Below, one piece after another: positions 1 through 7,279 of a stretch of 42,668 nucleotides of DNA. The notes beneath the pieces were generated by a model. That model worked only from the letters and a program-made list of their open reading frames with translations, was not told where the DNA came from and did not search any database. The stretch is from DATDYB01 sp036517115 (GTDB taxonomy: Bacteria > Patescibacteriota > Minisyncoccia > Phycocordibacterales > PALSA-1337). The stretch lies in NCBI GenBank assembly GCA_036517115.1, contig DATDYB010000012.1, positions 1-42,668 on the forward strand, given 5' to 3'. Every line of letters starts with the position of its first letter. Positions within the stretch are counted from its first letter, which is position 1. The translations under genes were made by a program, and so were the position numbers.

Positions 1-64
1 CTTTCCGTGTCGACCATCCTTTGCGGACGAGGAGCTGAGCAGCCTCCTTTCTGATGCGAGGCAT
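1..64 (-). CDS. partial HTH-like protein, runs off the left edge
   Basis: Reading the minus strand from an ATG at 64, 21 codons stay open to the window edge. The peptide begins MPRIRKEAAQLLVRKGWS and then TRK. This short helical, basic stretch resembles the first helix of a helix-turn-helix domain of the homeodomain-like or transposase kind, but too little is present for a family call. No Shine-Dalgarno motif precedes the ATG. The string AGGATGGTCGA occurs both inside this reading frame (10-20) and just upstream of it (91-101), so it is a short direct repeat around the start. It could also be a chance ORF; the rest of the gene lies outside the window. Confidence 0.35.
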   Translation of the reverse strand, partial: MPRIRKEAAQLLVRKGWSTRK

Positions 65-145
65 GTGGGGATTTTTGGTGTATGGCATATATCGACCATC
101 CTAAATCATTAGGTGATGCCAAGCTATTGAACCATTACGAGTAGC

Positions 146-174
146 TTGACAATAATCTTTTACTATGCTAAGAT
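146..174 (+). promoter_or_regulatory. sigma70-type promoter TTGACA-N17-TAAGAT
   Basis: A consensus -35 box TTGACA (146-151), a 17-base spacer and a -10 box TAAGAT (169-174) are seen. The predicted start near 181 would give a transcript through the ORF at 224 and the terminator at 491-524, about 345 bases in all. Confidence 0.75.
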
Positions 175-223
175 AATTGTTAGTTCATTTAACAATCAAG
201 AAACGGAAAGGAGGTGAAAGACT

Positions 224-454
224 ATGTTTCGAATAATTCGATTAAACGGTTTAATCCGGTTTCGGATTCGGAAAGCGAAGAGGTGTGAATCCAAACCCAA
301 ACCGATCATTGGGATTATAGGGTTCGTTCCCCATCCCAATACACAACACGGCCGAAGGCGCGATCAGTTCGACTTCGGTTTACGTGAGCGAGGTGTGATC
401 ACAGGTTCGCCGAAAGTTACTAACATATGTGACCTCTCGCTGAGGTTTTGGTAA
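224..454 (+). CDS. small basic hypothetical protein (76 aa) or structured RNA
   Basis: The ATG at 224 follows AAGGAGGTGA (208-217), a near-perfect complement of the usual 16S 3' end, with good spacing. This argues for translation. The product is basic, has no recognisable domain and no clear membrane segment. The DNA is unusually rich in short hairpins: 308-315 with 333-340, 393-400 with 457-464, 416-420 with 451-455, and 432-436 with 442-446, several crossing the coding frame. With its own promoter (146-174) and terminator (491-524), this is a monocistronic unit that could equally be a noncoding RNA with a short ORF. I do not recognise a family. Confidence 0.4.
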   Translation: MFRIIRLNGLIRFRIRKAKRCESKPKPIIGIIGFVPHPNTQHGRRRDQFDFGLRERGVITGSPKVTNICDLSLRFW

Positions 455-490
455 CGGATCACACACCACTCCAAGAAAATTAGTAAGCCC

Positions 491-524
491 TGCCGCTGCA
501 CACTATGTGTAGCGGCATTTCTTT
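491..524 (+). terminator. intrinsic terminator
   Basis: TGCCGCT (491-497) pairs with AGCGGCA (511-517), with an inner ACAC/GTGT pairing, followed by a T-rich run (518-527). It ends the transcript that carries the ORF at 224. Confidence 0.8.
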
Positions 525-603
525 TTCCTTGTGGATAAACGTGTTGCTCATGCAGATAAATGAGCGTACGATTAATAATTAGAATCAACTAGAAAGGAGT
601 CTC

Positions 604-909
604 ATGCCCCAACTTCGAACACGACGATTGCAAGCAAAGTTTCCCTTACACGCGGAGGCCGTACAGCAGGTGGTATCCGCCTTGCACGATGTTCACGGCG
701 TCAGCATCTCTTTCGAGGGAAGAAATGTTTTTCTTGTCACCGTGGAAGCAAAGATCGAAATTACGGAGAAATTTTTAAAAGAATTTTCGATCCAAGCAAG
801 TCGGGTAGATCGGGAAGATTTCCTCTCACGGAAATGCTTTCCGCTAAAAAACAAAGTACGGATCTGGGAAAGGCTGTTCGCCATTCCTTGGTTGGGAAGA
901 CCTACCTAA
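604..909 (+). CDS. hypothetical protein, 101 aa
   Basis: The ATG at 604 is preceded by AGAAAGGAG (589-597), a good ribosome-binding site. The product is a small, basic, mixed alpha/beta protein of 101 residues with no motif I recognise, no signal peptide and no membrane segment. Residues 32-50 look like a short beta-rich stretch (SISFEGRNVFLVTVEAKIE). It is a single-gene unit: a terminator ends the previous transcript at 524 and another follows at 933-958. The AGAAAGG leader is shared by several other genes here (9230, 18435, 22046), which contrast with the leaderless genes. Function is unknown. Confidence 0.6.
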   Translation: MPQLRTRRLQAKFPLHAEAVQQVVSALHDVHGVSISFEGRNVFLVTVEAKIEITEKFLKEFSIQASRVDREDFLSRKCFPLKNKVRIWERLFAIPWLGRPT

Positions 910-932
910 ATTCGCGGCTTTCGAAACTTCAA

Positions 933-958
933 GAATGCAGTAACCCTGCATTCTTTTT
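933..958 (+). terminator. intrinsic terminator
   Basis: GAATGCAG (933-940), a five-base loop, CTGCATTC (946-953) and a T run (951-959). It separates the 604 gene from dnaX. Confidence 0.85.
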
Positions 959-967
959 TAATTTCTT

Positions 968-976
968 TGCTATAAT
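968..976 (+). promoter_or_regulatory. extended -10 promoter of dnaX
   Basis: TTGCTATAAT holds an extended -10 (TG-C-TATAAT; TATAAT at 971-976). The ATG follows nine bases later with no Shine-Dalgarno motif, so transcription probably starts at or just before the start codon. Confidence 0.65.
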
Positions 977-985
977 CATAATCAT

Positions 986-2026
986 ATGACTTCAACCCAC
1001 GTCGCCCTCTATCGAAAATACCGTCCGCAGAAATTCGAAGATGTTGTTGAACAACATCATATTGTTGACGTGCTCAAGAATACGATTAAGCTCGGTAACA
1101 TTTCTCATGCCTATCTTTTTGAAGGCAGCCGCGGCACAGGTAAGACGACTATGGCTAGGATTTTCGCGGGAGCCATCGGCTGTACACCGAACGACCTCTA
1201 TGAAATTGATGCGGCCTCTAACCGCGGTATTGATGATATTCGTGAGCTTCGGGAATCCGTTGCAACGCTACCGTTCGAGTCGCCGTACAAGGTGTACATT
1301 ATCGACGAGGTGCACATGCTTACCAAAGAAGCATTCAATGCACTTTTGAAAACCCTCGAGGAGCCGCCAAAGCACGCGGTCTTTGTCCTCGCTACGACAG
1401 AGACTGACAAGATACCGGAAACAGTAGTATCCCGTTGTCAGACCTTCTCGTTCAAGAAACCTTCGCAGGCAATTTTGAAAGACGTAGTGCTGGCTACGGC
1501 CAAAAAGGAAGGGTACACAATTGATACTGCCGGGGCAGAGCTTATCGCCACGCTAGGCGATGGCTCGTTCCGTGACACACTCGGGACGCTTGAGAAGGTT
1601 ATTGGTTCATCGAAAGACAAGAAGCTTGCTATCGAGGAAATCGAGCTGGTGCTCGGCGCTCCTCGCCGGGATATCGTGAATGACTTTATAAGCGCTCTTG
1701 CAACCGGAGATAAGGAGAAGGGTTTGAATGCTATCAGAAAGGCAGCAAAGGCGAATATTGATATGAAGGTATATCTCCGCCTTATCCTCCAGAAAACTCG
1801 CTTTGTGCTGCTGCTTAAAAATTCAAAAGACATGGCCAAGGAAATCAAAGACGACCTCTCCGCCGAAGATTTCGATTTTCTCTCCAGTCTCGCCGCCGAT
1901 CCTCAAAGTAAAATCTCTTCCGTAGTGCTCCTCGAGCTCCTCCATACGCACGACTTTGTCGGCAAATCCTACATCCCTGAACTTCCTCTCGAGCTGGCAC
2001 TTCTTAAACTCACGAATACTGCATGA
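986..2026 (+). CDS. dnaX: DNA polymerase III gamma/tau subunit, short form
   Basis: This is the clamp-loader ATPase that opens the sliding clamp and organises the replicative polymerase. Visible motifs: Walker A GSRGTGKT (47-54), Walker B IIDEVH (105-110), sensor 1 LATTET (about 135-140) and the SRC arginine-finger motif (149-151), then the lid and collar domains. At 346 residues it holds AAA+ domains I-III only; the tau extension that binds polymerase and helicase is absent. The four-cysteine zinc module that normally sits between Walker A and the DAAS motif is also missing: only GCTPNDLYEIDAAS remains. The start is fixed by TATAAT at 971 and conserved N-terminal residues (ALYRKYRP). Its stop overlaps the next start by ATGA, so the two are co-translated. 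Identification is certain; the short architecture is probably a lineage trait. Confidence 0.95.
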   Translation: MTSTHVALYRKYRPQKFEDVVEQHHIVDVLKNTIKLGNISHAYLFEGSRGTGKTTMARIFAGAIGCTPNDLYEIDAASNRGIDDIRELRESVATLPFESPYKVYIIDEVHMLTKEAFNALLKTLEEPPKHAVFVLATTETDKIPETVVSRCQTFSFKKPSQAILKDVVLATAKKEGYTIDTAGAELIATLGDGSFRDTLGTLEKVIGSSKDKKLAIEEIELVLGAPRRDIVNDFISALATGDKEKGLNAIRKAAKANIDMKVYLRLILQKTRFVLLLKNSKDMAKEIKDDLSAEDFDFLSSLAADPQSKISSVVLLELLHTHDFVGKSYIPELPLELALLKLTNTA

Positions 2027-2394
2027 AATTATTTGATTTAAAGATTGTTATCGAAAATATTCGCGGATCGTACAAAAAGTTTGCCGATACGATCGAGGAG
2101 TACCCGATACTCGGTGTCACCTTTCCAACGCACTATGGATATATTGAAGGATATGCGAGCGAGGATGGTCACGACCTCGACGTGTTCCTCGGAAGCGGGA
2201 ATGTTCACGGCATTTTGCGCGTGAACCGCGACGATGCTCCCGGTGGCGTTGAAACGAAAACGATTATATATGTCACGGAAGGGGAATGGAGCGACATTGA
2301 AAAAGCCTACAAGCCAGTAATCAACGAAATGAAGAAGATGAGCGAGGATGAGCTCGTCAATTTCCTGCCGAAATTTCTCCGTAAAAAGAGTTAG
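2023..2394 (+). CDS. family I inorganic pyrophosphatase-like protein (short)
   Basis: The 123-residue product resembles soluble family I pyrophosphatases, which hydrolyse PPi from nucleotide polymerisation. FPTHYGYIEGYASEDG (about 34-49) matches the family pattern of Y.NYGYIP.. followed by the metal-binding signature, here EDGHDLDVFL (47-56) with the aspartates spaced as in D-x-D-x-x-D. It is much shorter than the usual 170-180 residues: the N-terminal strand and part of the C-terminal half are missing, so activity is not assured. The ATG overlaps the dnaX stop (ATGA), giving translational coupling; removal of polymerase-made pyrophosphate would fit that pairing. It could be a pyrophosphatase-fold protein with another role. 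Confidence 0.7.
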   Translation: MKLFDLKIVIENIRGSYKKFADTIEEYPILGVTFPTHYGYIEGYASEDGHDLDVFLGSGNVHGILRVNRDDAPGGVETKTIIYVTEGEWSDIEKAYKPVINEMKKMSEDELVNFLPKFLRKKS

Positions 2395-2439
2395 ATTGAT
2401 TTTGTGTTTGAGCATGGTAAGCTCTAAGGAAAGGTCCTT

Positions 2440-2577
2440 ATGAAAGATCAAGTAAAAAGCTTCGGTGAAGCGCTTACACAGGCGCAGAAAAAGGTGAGTG
2501 CGGAGATCAAAAAGTTGCCTCACCCATGGCCGGGTAAAACAAATTCTCATCCCGTCAAACTCAGAGTGCGACGGTAA
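2440..2577 (+). CDS. small basic hypothetical protein, 45 aa
   Basis: The ATG at 2440 follows AAGGAAAGG (2427-2435). The 45-residue product begins MKDQVKSFGEALTQAQKKVS and ends in a lysine/arginine/proline-rich tail. A terminator follows seven bases after the stop, so the ORF sits in a proper transcription unit, probably the tail of the dnaX operon. It has no recognisable domain. The N-terminal half looks helical. Confidence 0.5.
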   Translation: MKDQVKSFGEALTQAQKKVSAEIKKLPHPWPGKTNSHPVKLRVRR

Positions 2578-2583
2578 AGCCAG

Positions 2584-2611
2584 CGGATTGAATACTCAAT
2601 CCGTCTTTTTT
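2584..2611 (+). terminator. intrinsic terminator of the dnaX operon
   Basis: CGGATTGA (2584-2591), loop ATAC, TCAATCCG (2596-2603) and a T run (2604-2611). Confidence 0.88.
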
Positions 2612-2642
2612 ATGGTATTTTGATAAGGACTTTTAGAAATAT

Positions 2643-2717
2643 TGCGGGATCGTCTAATGGTAGGCTCCCGGTTTGTTCAAGAGCGAAGTGATTGAATACA
2701 AACCGCAGTCCCGAGGC
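2643..2717 (+). pseudogene. partial tRNA-Gln-like copy
   Basis: The first 22 bases (from 2643) are identical to the acceptor and D-arm of the intact tRNA-Gln at 2780. Downstream the match stops: the anticodon arm is replaced by a long hairpin (CGGTTTGT at 2669-2676 with ACAAACCG at 2698-2705, extended by TCAA/TTGA), then CAGTCCCG appears where a 3' acceptor strand would lie. No normal anticodon loop or T-arm can be drawn. It looks like a tRNA remnant or duplicated 5' half; a tRNA with an unusual intron is possible but I cannot build one. Confidence 0.45.
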
Positions 2718-2779
2718 CCTGCGAGGGAACACGGCCCGAAAGACTGCGAAAGTTGGTTAGAAAAGAAAATATAGTATTT

Positions 2780-2850
2780 TGCGGGATCGTCTAATGGTAG
2801 GACACGGCCCTTTGGAGGCTGGTATCTTGGTTCGAGCCCAAGTCCCGCAG
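2780..2850 (+). tRNA. tRNA-Gln (UUG)
   Basis: A full cloverleaf folds: acceptor TGCGGGA (2780-2786) with TCCCGCA (2843-2849), D-arm GTC/GAC, anticodon stem CGGCC/GGCTG (2805-2809, 2817-2821) with loop CTTTGGA and anticodon TTG (2812-2814), and T-arm CTTGG-TTCGAGC-CCAAG (2826-2842). The discriminator base is G2850. The following bases are CAA, so the CCA tail is not encoded. Confidence 0.93.
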
Positions 2851-2882
2851 CAAAAAAGCGAAGCAGAAGAGTTGTGATGATT

Positions 2883-2896
2883 CCAAGTCCCGCAGC
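2883..2896 (+). repeat. duplicated 3' end of tRNA-Gln
   Basis: CCAAGTCCCGCAGC repeats exactly the tRNA-Gln 3' segment at 2838-2851. Here it is followed by CA, so this copy reads ...GCAGCCA. Together with the 5' copy upstream it leaves the tRNA gene flanked by pieces of itself, as integration or recombination at a tRNA can do. Confidence 0.6.
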
Positions 2897-2935
2897 CAGA
2901 ATAAAATTAACGTCGTATGGGTGACTAATAAAAAA

Positions 2936-2955
2936 TGTCAACGTGGCATGTTGAC
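2936..2955 (+). repeat. TGTCAAC...GTTGAC dyad, copy 1
   Basis: TGTCAACGTGGCATGTTGAC is a near-perfect dyad. A second copy, in inverted orientation and differing at one central base, lies at 20582-20602. It sits between the tRNA and the PrgI gene. It could be a protein-binding site or a small dispersed repeat. Confidence 0.55.
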
Positions 2956-3039
2956 GGGCCAACTTTCGGATGGTTTGCTGTTTAAAATGAAAAGCCGTAT
3001 CGATGCTTCAGGAAGTCCTTCTTGTGCTACACTTTATCG

Positions 3040-3411
3040 ATGATCGAAGAACGGATTTTTGGGCCGCTGACGCTGAAGCAATTCATCACTGTTGCAGTTG
3101 GCCTCGGGCTCTCCTATCTCGCGTATTCGCGGATACCAACGCCATTCGCATATGCAACTATTGCCATCATTGTTGCAGCCACCGCTATAACTGCATTTGT
3201 CCGTTTCAGTCCAGAAAAGATAGAAGGGGATCTCAAACAGTATTTCTTAAAACTCCAAGTGAAGACTCCTCCCGCCGACTTTCAAAAAATGTTACAGCGA
3301 AAGCTCGCCGAACTTGAATCTCAAATACAGATGCGGGCAGCGAGAGGTTTACCTCCAGACCCGAAACTTCAGGAAGTGAAGAATATCTTGGAATCGGTGA
3401 ACAAGAGTTAG
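3040..3411 (+). CDS. PrgI-family membrane protein
   Basis: The product begins MIEERIFGPLTLKQFITVAVG and has two adjacent hydrophobic segments (about 12-28 and 34-53) followed by a charged helical tail with FSPEKIEGDLKQYF. This layout matches the PrgI family (Pfam PF12666), small membrane proteins tied to type IV secretion and common in CPR genomes, often beside VirB4-like ATPases. No such ATPase is in the window, so the partner machine is not shown. The start at 3040 is preferred over an upstream ATG-less extension because TACACT (3028-3033, extended as TG-C-TACACT) lies six bases before it, fitting the leaderless pattern. The 123-residue length suits the family. Confidence 0.75.
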   Translation: MIEERIFGPLTLKQFITVAVGLGLSYLAYSRIPTPFAYATIAIIVAATAITAFVRFSPEKIEGDLKQYFLKLQVKTPPADFQKMLQRKLAELESQIQMRAARGLPPDPKLQEVKNILESVNKS

Positions 3412-3591
3412 GGTATTAAGATGGATATGAAATAGATTTTGTATGAAAGAATCCTCTTCCATCTCGAAGCTGGTCAATAATTAGGCTGTAATGAATCAAG
3501 GTTGTCAAAGGAAATCATCCCTTCAAAAACTAAAATACAAAAAGACCTAAGATGAGTTATAATTATTGTATATTAATTAAACGTACATTAT

Positions 3592-6500
3592 ATGTGGGAG
3601 ATTATTATCGCAGTCGTTCTAATTATCATGGTGGTGAAGCAAGGTCACCGCATTACCCGACTTGAAAAACTGCTTGAGGGTAAAGTAGTAGCTTCGACAA
3701 AACCCGAAGAAAAAAAGCAAGGAGTTTCCCTTATGGAGTCCGCACCTATGGTTAGTGGAGTTCCTGTCAGTGCTTCTGTGCCCGACACTGGAGTTCGGGA
3801 CGTCTTGGAATCTCCACGGCTTTCAAGTGAAGAAGCCTCGGGTCGCTTTCTCGGCAAGATCGGCATCGCGGCGGTGCTTGTTGGCGTCGCCTTCTTTTTG
3901 AAATATGCGTTCGATAACAATTGGATTGGCCCTGCTGGGCGCGTCATGATCGGCATTCTTGCCGGCGTCGCATTCCTCGTTGTTGGTCAGGTGCTCCGAA
4001 AGAAGTATCTCAAGTACTCGGATCTTCTTATGGGCGGCGGTATCGCCATTCTCTATTTGTCTGTCTATTCAGCGCAAGCCTTCTACCATCTCATCGATCC
4101 GTTTATGACCGGACTCTTCATGCTCTGTGTCACGGCGCTCGCCTTTGCGATCAGTATCGTCAATGCCACACAAACGCTCGCGGTGGTCGCCATCGTCGGC
4201 GGGTTCGCTACGCCTTTTCTCTCTGGTGCACGAGAAAACAACATGCTGATGCTCTTCGGCTACCTGACACTCCTCAATGTCGGAGTGCTCGGCGTATCGT
4301 TCTTCAAGAAATGGCCGAGGCTTAACACCGCTGCTTTTGTCGGCACCGCCATCAACTTCCTGGCCTGGCTTTTCGCCCACTATAGCGAGAGCATGCTTGC
4401 ACCGACATTCTTCTTCCTCTTTGTCTCGTTCGTCATCTTCCTTATCGCGAGCATTGCCCGTGCTGTCACGGCGGGCCTCAAGGCTGATGAAGCAGATTAT
4501 TTCCTGCTGGGTGCGGACGCATTTTGCTTCGCCGTCATGAGCTACCTTCTGTTCCAGAGAAATTTTGACGAAGTGCTCGGCTTCGGAGCGGTGATGATCG
4601 CCATTATATATATGCTCGTTGCGTACGCGACCAACAAGTACAACCCTTCCGACAAGGCGCTCAACATCTTCCTTCCGGGGTTAGCGGTAACTTTCCTCTC
4701 CCTCGCGGTGCCGCTGCAGCTCTCTGGCCCATGGATCGCTGTTGCGTGGCTTATCGAAGCTTGCGTGCTGTACTTCATCGCATCGATGATCAGTAACCGC
4801 GGCTTTCAGATTATGGGTGTTGTTGTGTACTGTCTCGGCTTGGCGGATTTCTTCGTATGGTACGCTTCGCACTCGTGGTGGAACAATGAAGGTTTTGTTC
4901 CAATCTTTAATACTGCCTTCGCTATCTTGGCGCTTGCGGTCGCCGCCGCCTACGCTATTGCCTGTATGTATGTCCGGTACGGAAGCATTACGGAGACGAT
5001 CAGAGACAGAGGCATTACGGTGTTTGTCGTCATTGCAAATATTCTTACCATTTTCGCCTTTACCATCCAGATCACTGGCTATCACGATGCGAAGATTCGA
5101 ACGCTTTCTGTCCAATACGAAGTAACTACTCGTGATGCTCAAAGATATAACACTGGGTACGACTATTCAAACCAGCAAAACCAAAACTCGGACACATATT
5201 ACAGAACACTTTCAGGTGTTAAAAATCAGTCGAATACATTAGTATCGATTTTCTGGGCACTCTACGCAGCGCTTTTGACCGCTATCGGTTTTGCTAAGCG
5301 ATTTGCTGGCATACGAAGGCTCGGTCTTATTCTTTTTGTCATCACAGCAGTGAAGGTGGTGGTGGATGTATGGAGTCTGGGGCAGCTCTATAGAATAATT
5401 TCATTCATCGTCTTTGGTGTCATCGCGCTTATTGCCTCGTTTGCCTATGCCAAATACAAAGACCGGCTGAAGACTATTATTGTCCTCACACTTCTTTTAG
5501 TGTCGAGTCTTTCGTTCTCGACTGCTCAAGCAAAGTTTGATCAGGAAAACTGGCAGTACATGCGTACCGTCTCAGCGCCGTCGGCGTCTGACTTTACGAA
5601 AATCGTTCTGCCGTCGGACATTTCCCGCACTAGCTCTAACTTCAGTGATATCCGTATTATTAACCAAACTGGCAATGAGGCAGCATACCTTATCACCCGA
5701 AGTGCTTCGGTAAAGGGAGGTGTCGTTACTGCACGGCTACTCAACGAGTCGAATGTGAACGGTACCACGCAGTTCATCGCGGATAGTGGGGAAGATGCGG
5801 TGGTACGAACGCGTCTCACCATCTCAACTAATTCTAAAAATTTTAAGCGACAGGTAAGTGTCTATTCTTCGCATACACTTCTTCCGATCAACAGTCCTTC
5901 GTGGGCACTGGTGACCGACAAGGGATACATTTTTAAATTCACTGATACGGTGACAGGCTTCAGTTCGGGTAAGGACGACGTTGATTTTCCCGCGAACACA
6001 GCGAGGTATTTCAAAGTAGTGATTGGTGAAGGACCGGAAGGAGCTCTCGATGTTGAGGGGGCGATGATCTACGGAGACACTGCGGTGATCACACCAACGT
6101 ATACGAAAGAAGTGCCGGTAACTGTATTCAACAATCCGACAAAGCGCGCTACCGAAGTGACACTTGATCTTGGAGTCGCCGGATACCTTACTCACGCTGT
6201 TACGCTTTCCTCGAGCGACAAAAATTACAGTCGCAGAGTGCTTGTGGAGTCGTCGAATGATGGCACATCGTGGTCATATGTGAGAGAGGGATATATTTCC
6301 AACATTTCAACAACACGTTTTACCGGCTCATCAAACCGCGTAACCTATCCCGAACAAAAAGCTCGTTACGTCCGCGTTTCAATTGTAAATGACGACAACA
6401 TGCCGATCGCGATCGGTGGCGGCGCAAGCGTAGAAGGCCCTGTGGTGTCGGCAATCTTTGAGACAAAGCCGGGCGAAGCATACACGCTCTACTACGGGAA

Positions 6501-6807
6501 CCCAATAGCGGGACATCCTGTGTATGATATTGCCAGGATTGCATCGTATATCGAAGAAAATGCAATTCCTGTTGCTACGGTAGGTCAGGAGATTGTGAAT
6601 CCGGCGTATAAAGCTCCCAAGGGTCCGGTGATACCATTCACTGAGTCTCATAAGTGGCTTCTCAACATACTTCTCATTATCGTGGTAGTAGTGCTCGGCG
6701 CGGGCATCGGTATGTACCTTCGCAATTACAAAAAGACAGCGATCGACCCCGCAAAACCGCAAGGCTTCGATTCGCAAGGTCCGGGTAGTACCCCTCCGCA
6801 GGTTTAA
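3592..6807 (+). CDS. DUF2339 membrane protein fused to a DUF3999-like domain
   Basis: At 1071 residues this is the longest protein in the window. Residues 1-15 are a membrane segment followed by a short coiled-coil-like stretch. From about residue 83 (GRFLGKIGIAAVLVGVAFFLKY) to about 640 there are many membrane spans with GRVMIGILAG and GGFATPFLSG, typical of DUF2339 (PF10101). The part after about 640 is extracytoplasmic, beta-rich, with phrases such as WQYMRTVSAPSASDFTKIVLP and RVLVESSNDGTSWSYVREGYI that resemble DUF3999; a last membrane helix lies near 1020-1042. In Gammaproteobacteria the two families occur as neighbouring genes, so a fusion supports a joint role, probably in the cell envelope. 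Biochemical function is unknown. TATAAT lies at 3556-3561. Confidence 0.82.
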   Translation: MWEIIIAVVLIIMVVKQGHRITRLEKLLEGKVVASTKPEEKKQGVSLMESAPMVSGVPVSASVPDTGVRDVLESPRLSSEEASGRFLGKIGIAAVLVGVAFFLKYAFDNNWIGPAGRVMIGILAGVAFLVVGQVLRKKYLKYSDLLMGGGIAILYLSVYSAQAFYHLIDPFMTGLFMLCVTALAFAISIVNATQTLAVVAIVGGFATPFLSGARENNMLMLFGYLTLLNVGVLGVSFFKKWPRLNTAAFVGTAINFLAWLFAHYSESMLAPTFFFLFVSFVIFLIASIARAVTAGLKADEADYFLLGADAFCFAVMSYLLFQRNFDEVLGFGAVMIAIIYMLVAYATNKYNPSDKALNIFLPGLAVTFLSLAVPLQLSGPWIAVAWLIEACVLYFIASMISNRGFQIMGVVVYCLGLADFFVWYASHSWWNNEGFVPIFNTAFAILALAVAAAYAIACMYVRYGSITETIRDRGITVFVVIANILTIFAFTIQITGYHDAKIRTLSVQYEVTTRDAQRYNTGYDYSNQQNQNSDTYYRTLSGVKNQSNTLVSIFWALYAALLTAIGFAKRFAGIRRLGLILFVITAVKVVVDVWSLGQLYRIISFIVFGVIALIASFAYAKYKDRLKTIIVLTLLLVSSLSFSTAQAKFDQENWQYMRTVSAPSASDFTKIVLPSDISRTSSNFSDIRIINQTGNEAAYLITRSASVKGGVVTARLLNESNVNGTTQFIADSGEDAVVRTRLTISTNSKNFKRQVSVYSSHTLLPINSPSWALVTDKGYIFKFTDTVTGFSSGKDDVDFPANTARYFKVVIGEGPEGALDVEGAMIYGDTAVITPTYTKEVPVTVFNNPTKRATEVTLDLGVAGYLTHAVTLSSSDKNYSRRVLVESSNDGTSWSYVREGYISNISTTRFTGSSNRVTYPEQKARYVRVSIVNDDNMPIAIGGGASVEGPVVSAIFETKPGEAYTLYYGNPIAGHPVYDIARIASYIEENAIPVATVGQEIVNPAYKAPKGPVIPFTESHKWLLNILLIIVVVVLGAGIGMYLRNYKKTAIDPAKPQGFDSQGPGSTPPQV

Positions 6808-6854
6808 TTCACACGTGCTAGAATAGTGGCACTAATAAATAATCACATACAAGT

Positions 6855-7277
6855 ATGAACAAAGAACGGACAATTGAAATTACAGTGTTTTTACTCCGAG
6901 TCACCTCGGCAATTATGTTTATTCAAGCCGGAGGGCTAAAGCTTTTCGGATGGTTCGGTGGTATGCCTGCGGGTGTCGAGCTTTCAACCCTCGTTCTTAT
7001 CGCGGGTATCCTCGAAGTCTTTGGTGGTTTGGCCATTCTTCTCGGACTTTTCACTCGGCCTGTCGCCTTCATTCTTTCTGGAGAGATGGCAGTTGCGTAT
7101 TTTATAGGGCATTTCCCGATGGGAGTATGGCCAATTCAAAATCAAGGGCAACCGGCAGTACTTCTTTGTTTCATATTTCTTTTCCTTGCTGCATACGGAG
7201 CGGGAGCATGGAGCGTTGATAAGTGTCTACAGCAACGCCGTAGTAAAAGTGTCTCGGCTGATTCACCAACAGCATAG
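6855..7277 (+). CDS. DoxX-family membrane protein
   Basis: The 140-residue product has four hydrophobic segments and the DoxX pattern: LLRVTSAIMFIQAGGLKLFGWFGG near the N-terminus, then LVLIAGILEVFGGLAILLGLFTRPVAFILSGEMAVAYF. DoxX proteins are small integral membrane proteins linked in different organisms to quinone-dependent oxidation or redox defence; the precise reaction here cannot be read from the sequence. TAGAAT (6819-6824), part of TGCTAGAAT, is a likely -10 box about 30 bases before the ATG. The nucleoside deaminase gene begins two bases after the stop, so the two are probably co-transcribed. Confidence 0.82.
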   Translation: MNKERTIEITVFLLRVTSAIMFIQAGGLKLFGWFGGMPAGVELSTLVLIAGILEVFGGLAILLGLFTRPVAFILSGEMAVAYFIGHFPMGVWPIQNQGQPAVLLCFIFLFLAAYGAGAWSVDKCLQQRRSKSVSADSPTA

Positions 7278-7279
7278 GC

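Noticed and set aside
530..538. DnaA box TGTGGATAA, also at 16990-16998
   Set aside because: Single boxes 16 kb apart with no cluster, no dnaA or dnaN and no AT-rich unwinding stretch beside them; not evidence of an origin.
1438..1848. Minus-strand ORF of 136 codons inside dnaX
   Set aside because: Serine-rich low-information product antisense to conserved DnaX codons; a shadow frame.
2038..2550. Minus-strand ORF of 170 codons over the pyrophosphatase gene
   Set aside because: It is a shadow of the plus-strand gene, without a ribosome-binding site or promoter and with no recognisable product.
2643..2780. T-box riboswitch upstream of the tRNA or a tRNA with a group I intron
   Set aside because: No T-box sequence, no specifier loop and no aminoacyl gene downstream; the inserted part is far too short for a group I intron.
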